Assembly: GCF_010500955.1 (NCBI RefSeq)
Contig: NZ_QVMJ01000034.1
Coordinates: 1 to 32,302, forward strand
Direction: 5' to 3'
DNA from: Bacteroides sp. 519
GTDB lineage: Bacteria; Bacteroidota; Bacteroidia; Bacteroidales; Bacteroidaceae
DNA: 32,302 nt
The notes beneath the pieces are model-generated. The model saw nothing but the letters and a program-made list of their open reading frames with translations, ran no database searches and was not told where the DNA came from. The position numbers were made by a program, and so were the translations under genes. Below are positions 15,205 through 22,618 of the stretch, in pieces; the stretch's first letter is position 1; each line of letters opens with the position of its first letter.

Positions 15205-17466
15205 TTAATTAGCTGATGGAGGAACGTCTTTCAAATTACTTCCCCAGTTTTTATTTGCTTTCTTTCCCATTACCAAAACCAATTTACCACCATTTTCAAT
15301 ATCAGTGTGGGCAAACCATGGTTTATTCCATTCTTTACCATTCAGTGTGGCCGATTGGATATATTTGTTCTCGGTTGCATAGTTCTCTACCACAATTTCG
15401 AAAACTTTTCCATTACTCAGGTTGATTTTTGCAGATGAGAATAATGGGCTACCAATATTGTAACTTGGTAAGCCAGGAGTTACAGGATAGAAACCAAGCG
15501 ATGAGAACACTACAAATGCCGAAGTTCCACCACCATCCTCGTCACCGGGAACTCCCATAAGGTCGTTACGGAACCATTGTTTCAAAAGGGTACGGATGCG
15601 TTTCTGAGTTTTCCAAGGTTGACCAGCATAGTTATATAAATAAGGAATATGTAAACTGGGTTCGTTAGCCATCGAAAATTGTCCGACATTTCCGGTATGG
15701 TCGGGAATCTGAGCATAGAACTCAAACTTACTTTTACCAAGTGGTTCGTTAAAAGTACGATCCAGATTCCGGATGAATTGATCGGAACCACCCATCAGGT
15801 TAATAAGATCGGCCACATTGTGAGGAACATCCCAGCGATATACCCAACCGTTATTTTCTCCATAATACTCACGAGCACCCATACCACCGGAATAACGATA
15901 ATCAAAAGGTTCAATAAACTTTCCATCTTTATCTTTAGGATGGAAGAAACCTGTTTGAGCATTATATACATTGCGATAATTGTAAGCACATTGAGCGTAA
16001 TAAGCAGCTTCTTCTTTCAGTCCCAGAGCGGTGGCTATTTGCGACAAGCACCACTGGTCGTAAGCAGTACCAAGGGTTACAGCTATGGGCTGACGTTTTT
16101 CATACGGATGTACATTTACAACAGTTTCTTTTTCTCCCGGATAAAGAGCAGGAATGTATCCATTCTCCTTGTAGAATTCGTCGAGCCAACCAGCTGGTGC
16201 TCCACTCCAAGGGATAAGTGTTTTTTCTTCAATACCTTTTTTACAGGCAATGTATGCTTTTTCCAAATCAAAGCCACGAAGACCTTTAACATAACCATCA
16301 ATAACAGTTGCTACAGCATGATTAGAGTTCATCCGACGAGAGTCGCCGGTTATCTCGGGGAAAGTAGGCATCCACATATTGCCCATTTGTTCGGCCATCA
16401 ACAGGAAAGAGTTGATAATATCGACTTCTTTTTTGGCATCAATCAATACACGCAGGGGGTGAGTGGCGCGATAGGTATCCCAAATCCAATCGTCGGTATA
16501 AAAAGGTTCACCATTGTCGTTGTGCACTTTACCATCGAAAGCACTGTAATAACGGCCATCTTCGCTTATACACACCGGACGTTCAAAGCAACGGTAAAGT
16601 GAAGTGTAGAATACATTTTTATCACTTTCATTGCTTCCCTGCACTGTTATTTTACTTAATTCTTTGTTCCATATATCACGTCCTTTTTCAGCAAGGGCAG
16701 TTATATTGTAATCATTGAGCTCTCTTCTTAAATTTGCTTTGGCTTGTTCTTCGCTAATAAACGAAACACCATATCGCAAATTAAGCGTCTGTGCTCCATC
16801 ACCATAACCAAGAATCACGCAGGCATTTGACCCTTCGGCAGCTTTCTTGCCTTCGATAATAGCATTCTGTGCCCACACACCTGTTTGAACAGGCATCTGT
16901 TCGGTTTCAAGGTATAAATATACCCGCGTATCGTTTTCGAGCAACTGATATCCGCTTACGGTATTTTCTTGTACCTTCATTGCTCCGTTGCGCGAATTAA
17001 ATATCAGATAGTTAGGCCGGTCGGGTTCTGTAAATTCTATCTGATAGATGGCCGATTGATGCGATACGGCATAAGAAGCTATAATATTGTGCTCATCAAG
17101 TTCTACTTTATAGGAATAGGGAGTTAATTGTTCGTTATCATAACTATATTTAATAACATGCGAAATGCACTCTCGTGTACCTTGAAAAGGACTCAAATTA
17201 AAGGCTGATGAGCCGCGGTGACTGGTAACAATCAACGGAAGGCCGTTTATCATATCACCAGTGTAATCGGTACGTTCGGGATAAACCCGTAACATACTAT
17301 TTGGAAGGTGAATTGTAGGATATGTGGGGACTAATAAATGGCTAATGTTCCCCATGTAAGGATTAACATAATCAACCGGTTCTTTTTCTGCTGTAGTGAG
17401 TTGTCCCGGTGTGCACGACAGCAAAAGTACTGCGAACACTGATAAAGTTAGAGTAGTGAGTTTCAT
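15205..17466 (-). CDS. GH92 alpha-mannosidase, lipoprotein
   Basis: The frame opens at 17490, but the ATG at 17466 gives a clean lipoprotein signal (MKLTTLTLSVFAVLLLSC) and a 753-residue protein. Numbering from 17490, the catalytic-domain marks are E545 (YYGENNGWVYRWDVPHN, general acid), NEPSLHIPYLYNYAGQP at 609-625, and D650/D652 in GVPGDEDGGGTSAFVVFSSLGFYPV, matching the paired Asp base of GH92. GH92 enzymes are calcium-dependent inverting exo-alpha-mannosidases. The N terminus (YVNPYMGNISHLLVPTYP) lacks the usual G.TYPGA..PFGM string, marking a divergent subgroup whose linkage preference is unclear. An intrinsic terminator lies just upstream, so expression needs readthrough or a separate promoter. 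Confidence 0.92.
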   Translation of the reverse strand: MKLTTLTLSVFAVLLLSCTPGQLTTAEKEPVDYVNPYMGNISHLLVPTYPTIHLPNSMLRVYPERTDYTGDMINGLPLIVTSHRGSSAFNLSPFQGTRECISHVIKYSYDNEQLTPYSYKVELDEHNIIASYAVSHQSAIYQIEFTEPDRPNYLIFNSRNGAMKVQENTVSGYQLLENDTRVYLYLETEQMPVQTGVWAQNAIIEGKKAAEGSNACVILGYGDGAQTLNLRYGVSFISEEQAKANLRRELNDYNITALAEKGRDIWNKELSKITVQGSNESDKNVFYTSLYRCFERPVCISEDGRYYSAFDGKVHNDNGEPFYTDDWIWDTYRATHPLRVLIDAKKEVDIINSFLLMAEQMGNMWMPTFPEITGDSRRMNSNHAVATVIDGYVKGLRGFDLEKAYIACKKGIEEKTLIPWSGAPAGWLDEFYKENGYIPALYPGEKETVVNVHPYEKRQPIAVTLGTAYDQWCLSQIATALGLKEEAAYYAQCAYNYRNVYNAQTGFFHPKDKDGKFIEPFDYRYSGGMGAREYYGENNGWVYRWDVPHNVADLINLMGGSDQFIRNLDRTFNEPLGKSKFEFYAQIPDHTGNVGQFSMANEPSLHIPYLYNYAGQPWKTQKRIRTLLKQWFRNDLMGVPGDEDGGGTSAFVVFSSLGFYPVTPGLPSYNIGSPLFSSAKINLSNGKVFEIVVENYATENKYIQSATLNGKEWNKPWFAHTDIENGGKLVLVMGKKANKNWGSNLKDVPPSAN

Positions 17467-17501
17467 GACAATCTTTTTAATTAATACCATCTTACGAACA
17501 C

Positions 17502-17543
17502 AAAAAAAGCGTGTAAACTCTTTGATGATTGGTTTACACGCTT
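17502..17543 (-). terminator. Intrinsic terminator after the RelE-like TA pair
   Basis: Read on the minus strand: a 12-bp perfect stem AAGCGTGTAAAC / GTTTACACGCTT with a loop of about 11 bases, followed by a run of T (TTTTTTTG). It lies 19 bp after the toxin stop and 36 bp before the GH92 ATG. Confidence 0.8.
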
Positions 17544-17561
17544 CTTTTGTTTTTTAATTAT

Positions 17562-17927
17562 TCAGACCTCGTCGGGACTTGGTTCTTCATTTAAATCGAC
17601 TTCTTCTATCAATCGCTTTATTTCTTCAACACTGATACTTTCTTGTTCTGCTTTGTCGTAAATTGATAATAATGTGATGATTCCCTCCTCTTCACTAATA
17701 ACAACAGTATAAGTAATAATACGAGCTCCATGACTTTTCCCTCGTGCTTTAGCAGTGATAGCCATACGTATTTTACGTACTCCACTTCCTAAGTCAACAC
17801 CTTGATAAGGGTTTTCCTGCAGATCGCCAATAAAATGCAATAAATCACTTTTCAGAGTTTTATACTTTTTATAAAGTCTCTTAAACTGTTTATCAAAATC
17901 CGGTAGAGTTTGTATATTATAATTCAT
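17562..17927 (-). CDS. RelE/ParE-superfamily toxin
   Basis: This 121-residue protein has the RelE-type pattern: an N-terminal helical hairpin with basic residues (DFDKQFKRLYKKYKTLKSDL), then a beta core VRKIRMAITAKARGKSHGARIITYTVV with clustered Lys/Arg, then LLSIYDKAEQESIS. The Gly-Lys-Ser-x-Gly-x-Arg stretch is typical of RelE/HigB-like ribonucleases. An acidic tail (EEVDLNEEPSPDEV) is unusual for such a basic toxin. Its start overlaps the upstream small gene by 11 bp, as in many TA operons. Exact subfamily and target are not resolved. A strong terminator follows. Confidence 0.82.
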   Translation of the reverse strand: MNYNIQTLPDFDKQFKRLYKKYKTLKSDLLHFIGDLQENPYQGVDLGSGVRKIRMAITAKARGKSHGARIITYTVVISEEEGIITLLSIYDKAEQESISVEEIKRLIEEVDLNEEPSPDEV

Positions 17928-18150
17928 TGAGCAATTCTTCGATGGGCCGAGCCTTAAGTTTTCCTTGTTTCATTAATTTCAACTCGCATAAGCCCTGATG
18001 TATTGTTTCCAATGTTTCATCCTTAGCAGGTTTCTTTGCATCAATAATAATAGTAGTTACTCCTTTACGACTGGCACGTTTCATTGTTCGTGCTATATAA
18101 AGTAGTGTACGACCTTCTTCGGTATTCTCATCAAATGTTATAGTTGCCAT
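17917..18150 (-). CDS. Antitoxin partner of the RelE-like toxin
   Basis: This 77-residue protein overlaps the toxin start by 11 bp. It begins MATITFDENTEEGRTLLYIARTM, a pattern of small Bacteroidetes antitoxin-like proteins (possibly DUF2683-type; low certainty). A basic segment KRASRKGVTTIII and a toxin-binding-like tail (KARPIEELLNEL) follow. Its promoter (18184-18213) is overlapped by a 25-bp dyad, which suggests autoregulation by this protein or by the complex. Confidence 0.78.
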   Translation of the reverse strand: MATITFDENTEEGRTLLYIARTMKRASRKGVTTIIIDAKKPAKDETLETIHQGLCELKLMKQGKLKARPIEELLNEL

Positions 18151-18183
18151 AACTGTTTCTTCTTAATCTTTATTCATCATTTA

Positions 18184-18213
18184 CAAAGATAATAAAGAAT
18201 CATCAATTGGCAA
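18184..18213 (-). promoter_or_regulatory. Promoter of the RelE-like TA pair
   Basis: On the minus strand: TTG (18213-18211), 19 bases, TATCTTTG (18191-18184). It is a full match to the Bacteroidetes consensus with correct spacing, and starts transcription about 25-30 bases before the antitoxin ATG. Confidence 0.75.
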
Positions 18214-18229
18214 TTACTAATTGTCAATT
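18205..18229. promoter_or_regulatory. Dyad AATTG.CAATT, candidate TA operator
   Basis: AATTGGCAATT, a 3-bp centre, then AATTGTCAATT: an 11-bp dyad with one mismatch covering the -33 box of the TA promoter. Occupancy would block RNA polymerase, which fits antitoxin autorepression. Confidence 0.6.
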
Positions 18230-18284
18230 TATCAAACGTGTAAACCAATACGTCAAAGAACTCTTTTATGTTGTATACCGTTTA

Positions 18285-19757
18285 TTATCTTACCGGTAAC
18301 GAACCCGATAACGGAATTTCTCCCCTTAGCATTTTCTTTCCCTGCCCGGTGAGCCACAGGTAATGATCGGATGGAAGATCATCCTCAATACCTCCAAACG
18401 TTACATTGTAATCGCTGGCAAGTGTATATTTAGCATCGTCGGTACCGGGTTTAGAAACAATTTTATAGTTACCATCTTTATATCGCACATAGTAAGCTAC
18501 AGAAGATTCATTGCTTGGTACATCCTTCTTATTCAAACATTTAAAAAGAGCTGTACCTTCATCAATTTCATCGAACATAGCCATGTAAAGCATCTGAGCC
18601 CCCGACTTAATGCAATGATACATCTGATCCCAAAGGAACTGTCCGCCATAACGCTCATTTACTCCGTTTTCTGGATGCATATTACGGTCGGAAGAACCAG
18701 GGAAGCAAAGGGGTGCATATTCTACACCATTATCGTTACACCATTTTACATCGTTTGCTATCAGGTTGTGGAAATCAGAATAATTATTCTTTCCGTAACG
18801 GCCTACAAACCAAGGCATAATAACATCAGCAGCTTTTATAAGATCGTGTAGCTTAGCATCCGACAAAGCATCATTACGCCTTTCGCGCCAGTATGTAGGA
18901 ACTCCCAACATTAAACTGTAGCCCATTTCTTTCAAGCCGTTCATGAGTGTTTCTACATCGGTAAGAGAGAATGGACGATTGTCATTAAAGCCTACTCCCC
19001 ACAATACAATCAACGGTTTTTCATCCTGATACAGATAGAATTTCTGTTTGCTGCGGTCCTTCAACTGGTATGTATCCATAATATTCTTTGCATCAGCCAG
19101 TGTTTTGGTAAGTCGGTCCGGCTGAAAACCACCCAAATCGTACATCACGCATATTGCACGTTGATGGGTGTTGGATGCTTTCATTGCCGACTGAAGCACT
19201 TTGTCGAAATGTTCCTTTCCATCAGGGTTGTCAATTACTTCACCAACAAACCGCTGCATAAAGGCCCCATCGATACCATAATCTTTCATCCATTTGAAAT
19301 GAAGCATTACTGTAGACTCATCGTAAGAACTGAAAACCGTAGGATTTCCTCCACCGGGAAGAGTGAATTTTTCAACCGGATATTTCTTTTCGTACTCGCT
19401 CATATCGGGCCAGAAATCAATTGAATTCCGAAGTACACCGGGTTCGAACATATCATTCTCGCGGTAGTGATACCACTTGGTGTTATTCTTTGTTGCATGC
19501 AAACAGCCATCATCGGGTGTGCCAAACCAACCCTGATAACCAGTCATTACCAGTCCACGGTAAGAGTTGAAAGGCTCTCCGTCTTTGTGTAACTCAAAAT
19601 CGGGCTTGTTGTATTCATCCTCTTTGCCGGGCTCTTCCGGTTTTGTAGGTGGCTCAATTGCAGGTGGAATATCGTCATCACTGCCATCGCTACAAGCTAC
19701 TGTGCAAGCCATAAGGCTGCACAGTATAAATAGAAAAATGTTTTTTAGTTTCATCAT
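18285..19757 (-). CDS. GH71/GH99-like glycosidase, surface lipoprotein
   Basis: This 490-residue protein has a lipoprotein signal (SLMACTVAC) followed by SDGSDDD, an acidic stretch of the kind that sends Bacteroidetes lipoproteins to the cell surface, and a Pro/Glu linker. The catalytic region starts YRGLVMTGYQGWFGTPDDG and includes FSSYDESTVMLHFKWMKDYGIDGAFMQRFVG, PLIVLWGVGFNDNRPF and VIMPWFVGRYG. In MFDEIDEGTALFK, E397 and E400 have the Glu-x-x-Glu spacing of the GH99 active site; that equivalence is my inference. Members are often annotated as GH71/99-like or as xylosidase/arabinosidase, without firm substrate. A close paralogue is at 30648-31886. This copy carries an extra ~45-residue segment near 417-460. 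It follows the DUF3823 gene by 12 bp. Confidence 0.82.
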   Translation of the reverse strand: MMKLKNIFLFILCSLMACTVACSDGSDDDIPPAIEPPTKPEEPGKEDEYNKPDFELHKDGEPFNSYRGLVMTGYQGWFGTPDDGCLHATKNNTKWYHYRENDMFEPGVLRNSIDFWPDMSEYEKKYPVEKFTLPGGGNPTVFSSYDESTVMLHFKWMKDYGIDGAFMQRFVGEVIDNPDGKEHFDKVLQSAMKASNTHQRAICVMYDLGGFQPDRLTKTLADAKNIMDTYQLKDRSKQKFYLYQDEKPLIVLWGVGFNDNRPFSLTDVETLMNGLKEMGYSLMLGVPTYWRERRNDALSDAKLHDLIKAADVIMPWFVGRYGKNNYSDFHNLIANDVKWCNDNGVEYAPLCFPGSSDRNMHPENGVNERYGGQFLWDQMYHCIKSGAQMLYMAMFDEIDEGTALFKCLNKKDVPSNESSVAYYVRYKDGNYKIVSKPGTDDAKYTLASDYNVTFGGIEDDLPSDHYLWLTGQGKKMLRGEIPLSGSLPVR

Positions 19758-19769
19758 TACCTTTTTAAG

Positions 19770-20492
19770 TTACTGAGGCACCTCAATCATCTTTATTTCA
19801 GTGTAATTAAACTTTTCGTGAGTATCGCGTACCTTTGCACCCATACGAACAAAATAAATGTAACCGGGTTTTACTTTGGCTTTAGCAGTAAACTTAATGC
19901 TCTTACCATCTGCTTCCTTATCCAGTTTATCCCATGTTTTCATTATATTTACTTTGTGGTCGTTATTATTATATTGACCAATACAGTTGGCTGCACCACA
20001 GAACTGATTCAAACTCAAGTACGGACGTATTTCCATAATCTGGGGTAAACCTTCTTTCTTGGGAGCATCCAAACGACAAGTCATGAAAAGAGAATCTCCC
20101 ACCAGTTCTGTAGTGAAGTCGAACAGCGTTAGGTAAGGAGTTACCTCAAAGTTCTCAACTGTTTTCTTACCAATACCTACACGAATAGTATCAGCAGGCC
20201 ACCAAGCTCCTTCGGGAACAACATCGTATGTACCTTTAAATAGTTTGTTGTTATTAAATTCTCCGTCTTGCTTTACCGGAATATCCTGATGCGCCGGATT
20301 GAGACTAAAACTTTTTTCCCAGATACGTACACGGCATTCTCCCTGATCGGCCAGAATGTTCTTGCCTGTGGTTGAATCAATTATGCGTCCGGTAAAATGA
20401 GCATCCGGTGCGTCGAAGTTATCTATTCCCATGCACGAAGCCATTAAAAAAGCCGATGCACCAACAAACAGACTGTATATTAACTTTTTCAT
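19770..20492 (-). CDS. DUF3823 lipoprotein (SusE/F-position glycan-binding candidate)
   Basis: This 240-residue protein has a lipoprotein signal with lipobox MASC, then MGIDNFDAPDAHFTGRIIDSTTGK. That is the start of DUF3823, a carboxypeptidase-regulatory-like beta fold followed by a second beta domain (FTAKAKVKPGYIYFVRMGAK). Such proteins sit right after SusD in many polysaccharide loci and are thought to help present glycan at the surface; this is inferred from position, not shown for this protein. It lies 132 bp after susD, across a palindromic spacer, and 12 bp before the GH99-like gene. Confidence 0.88.
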   Translation of the reverse strand: MKKLIYSLFVGASAFLMASCMGIDNFDAPDAHFTGRIIDSTTGKNILADQGECRVRIWEKSFSLNPAHQDIPVKQDGEFNNNKLFKGTYDVVPEGAWWPADTIRVGIGKKTVENFEVTPYLTLFDFTTELVGDSLFMTCRLDAPKKEGLPQIMEIRPYLSLNQFCGAANCIGQYNNNDHKVNIMKTWDKLDKEADGKSIKFTAKAKVKPGYIYFVRMGAKVRDTHEKFNYTEIKMIEVPQ

Positions 20493-20624
20493 ATAATTAG
20501 TAGTTAGTAGCTAGTAGTTACTAGCTAGTTTTATAATTAGTTTTAAATTTGTCAGCAGTAGTTAAATAGTAGTAATTAGTACCATATAGCTACTAACTAC
20601 TGACTACTAACTACTAGCTACTGA
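20493..20624. repeat. TAGTAGTTAG / CTAACTACTA inverted repeats after susD
   Basis: Several copies of TAGTAGTTAGTAGCTAG (about 20500-20530) face several copies of CTACTAACTACTGAC (about 20588-20625), so the transcript can fold into a long AT-rich stem between susD and the DUF3823 gene. It may stabilise the susC-susD part of the mRNA or dampen expression of the genes beyond. Confidence 0.65.
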
Positions 20625-22610
20625 CTAATAACCATCATTACGAATAAGGTTTGGATTCTTACCTATTTCTCCACCGGGGATTTGTTCGTAATACCAACGT
20701 TTCTCAAAATTCACTTTGCGCCCTTCACGTTCTACTTCGTTCAGGAAGATGTATTTATCTTCATTTAAAACATAGTAAGGAAGGAGCGTATGTGTATAAG
20801 CGCCATTCTGGAACATTATATCGGCAACTCTCCAACGACGGATATCGTACAAGCGATGGTTTTCGTAACATAGCTCACGGGCACGTTCGTCGCGAATGTA
20901 TTGCAGGTTTTCGTCGATAGGGAAACCATAGATGGGCGAACCTACATCTTCGGGATTCTCTACCATGTTGTGACGATTTGCTCCGGCACGGTCACGAATT
21001 TCGTTTACGTATTCAAAAGCTTCTGTTTTGAGAGCTTCGTCGTTCTTTGCCAATCCTAATTCATAAGCAGCTTCGGCCATGTTGCAAAGAATTTCGCCGT
21101 AACGGAATACTTTCCACGATTGGGTGCTACCATGAAGCACACGGGTGCCTGATGCAGCATTGAAGTTTACATACTTGCGAATGAATGCACCTGTACGGGT
21201 ATATCCTTCGTCGCCAGTACCTTCGGCCAAACCATGATTTCCATTTACTTTTACCTTCTGACCATTTATTTCCTGATTTTCACCTGGTTTAGAAGCTCTT
21301 ACCCGATACTCGTTGGTGTAATCGTTAACACTAGCTTGAGTGTCGGCAGTACCATCGCTTGCCAAACCCGGATATGCTTTGTACACACCACCCTGAATAT
21401 CCAATTTCACACCAGAAGCTGTTTCGGTCATTCCGGGGAAGAAGAAAGTAGCACGGGCACGGGGTTCCATGACGTCGTTATCCCAAAGATCTTCTATTCT
21501 GTCGAAACGAACAGGTTTGCCATCTTCATCAATAATGGCAGGCATCTGATAGAGCCCCATCTGCTCCCATACAGGTTGCAAAGCACATCCTACACTGTTA
21601 GCTAATCCTTCGCCTATGGGTAATACCATAGTGTCCCAACTATGAAACAAACTAACATCCGGAATGGTACTTGACAATGCTCCATACTGTTTAATAAAGA
21701 TATCTTCGTCTTCGTTATCGCCGATAAATACTTCGAGGTATGCCTTTTCTTTGTCGGCTCCAGTGTGCAGTTTATAACCTGCTTGTTTCAGGAACTTACC
21801 GGCTTCGTAAGAATACTGGAAGAATTCTTGTGCTTTGTCCGCGGGCATTCCCATAAGGCCTGCACTAACAGCGGGACCTTTGGTTCCTATATAACCACCA
21901 TATTTAGCTATGGAACCGGCATATAACATTGCACGCGACATAAGAGCGGCGGCAGCATAGCGGTTGGCACGCCCCAATTCTTTTTTATCAGTGGAGGCAT
22001 TTTCCATCGCAAATTTGAGGTCGCTGTAAATAAACTTCCAACAGTCGTACTCTGTATTGCGGGGTTGTTGTAACTCTTCGGTAGGTGCCTTTGGATCAAG
22101 TACTTTATCTACAATAGGTACACCACCATATCGTTTTACTATTCCGAAGTAGTAAAATGCACGCAAAAAGTAAGCCTCGCCCAAATGTGCGTTATATTCA
22201 TCTTCTTTATAATATTCACGGTATTTAGGAAATGCTTCTATAAAGTAATTAATATCACGAATACGGTCGTAATTCCAATATCCCCAACCGTCTCCATAAG
22301 AAGGTTCACGTCCGGTAGCTTCGCCTGCTGCCGAAGCGGGACTTCCTTTCTGGGCTTCCCATTTATTACCTGTATGCCAGCCTCCCTGGTTTACGGTAGC
22401 AAAACCTTTGTTATCACCGTTTTGCTTGTAGTTAAAATCTTCAATGGGCATATCCTGATAAATCAGTGCAAAATATTTCTTTATACCATTATCGGATATA
22501 AACAAACCATTTTCATAAATAAGTCCTTTAGGTTCGAGATCCATGTCATAACATGAAGTTACCGTAAGGCTTAATGCAGCTGCCACAAATAAATATTTTA
22601 TTGTTTTCAT
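20625..22610 (-). CDS. SusD/RagB-family glycan-binding lipoprotein
   Basis: This 661-residue protein has a lipoprotein signal with lipobox VTSC (Cys20) and the typical DMDLEPKG start. TPR-like helices (NAHLGEAYFLRAFYYFGIVKRYGGVPIV around 140-170) and the C-terminal signature EYVNEIRDRAGANRH followed by IRDERARELCYENHRLYDIRRWR are hallmarks of SusD proteins. It caps the SusC barrel and captures oligosaccharide. Its start lies 8 bp after the SusC stop, the usual tight pair. Length is slightly above average. Confidence 0.97.
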   Translation of the reverse strand: MKTIKYLFVAAALSLTVTSCYDMDLEPKGLIYENGLFISDNGIKKYFALIYQDMPIEDFNYKQNGDNKGFATVNQGGWHTGNKWEAQKGSPASAAGEATGREPSYGDGWGYWNYDRIRDINYFIEAFPKYREYYKEDEYNAHLGEAYFLRAFYYFGIVKRYGGVPIVDKVLDPKAPTEELQQPRNTEYDCWKFIYSDLKFAMENASTDKKELGRANRYAAAALMSRAMLYAGSIAKYGGYIGTKGPAVSAGLMGMPADKAQEFFQYSYEAGKFLKQAGYKLHTGADKEKAYLEVFIGDNEDEDIFIKQYGALSSTIPDVSLFHSWDTMVLPIGEGLANSVGCALQPVWEQMGLYQMPAIIDEDGKPVRFDRIEDLWDNDVMEPRARATFFFPGMTETASGVKLDIQGGVYKAYPGLASDGTADTQASVNDYTNEYRVRASKPGENQEINGQKVKVNGNHGLAEGTGDEGYTRTGAFIRKYVNFNAASGTRVLHGSTQSWKVFRYGEILCNMAEAAYELGLAKNDEALKTEAFEYVNEIRDRAGANRHNMVENPEDVGSPIYGFPIDENLQYIRDERARELCYENHRLYDIRRWRVADIMFQNGAYTHTLLPYYVLNEDKYIFLNEVEREGRKVNFEKRWYYEQIPGGEIGKNPNLIRNDGY

Positions 22611-22618
22611 ATTCCTCT

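Noticed and set aside
15679..16602. 307-codon rightward frame opposite GH92
   Set aside because: It lies wholly antisense to a clear GH92 gene with intact motifs, and has the Ile/Thr/Ser-rich composition typical of an antisense shadow.
18363..18851. 162-codon rightward frame opposite the GH99-like gene
   Set aside because: Antisense shadow of a conserved enzyme; no start context or domain.
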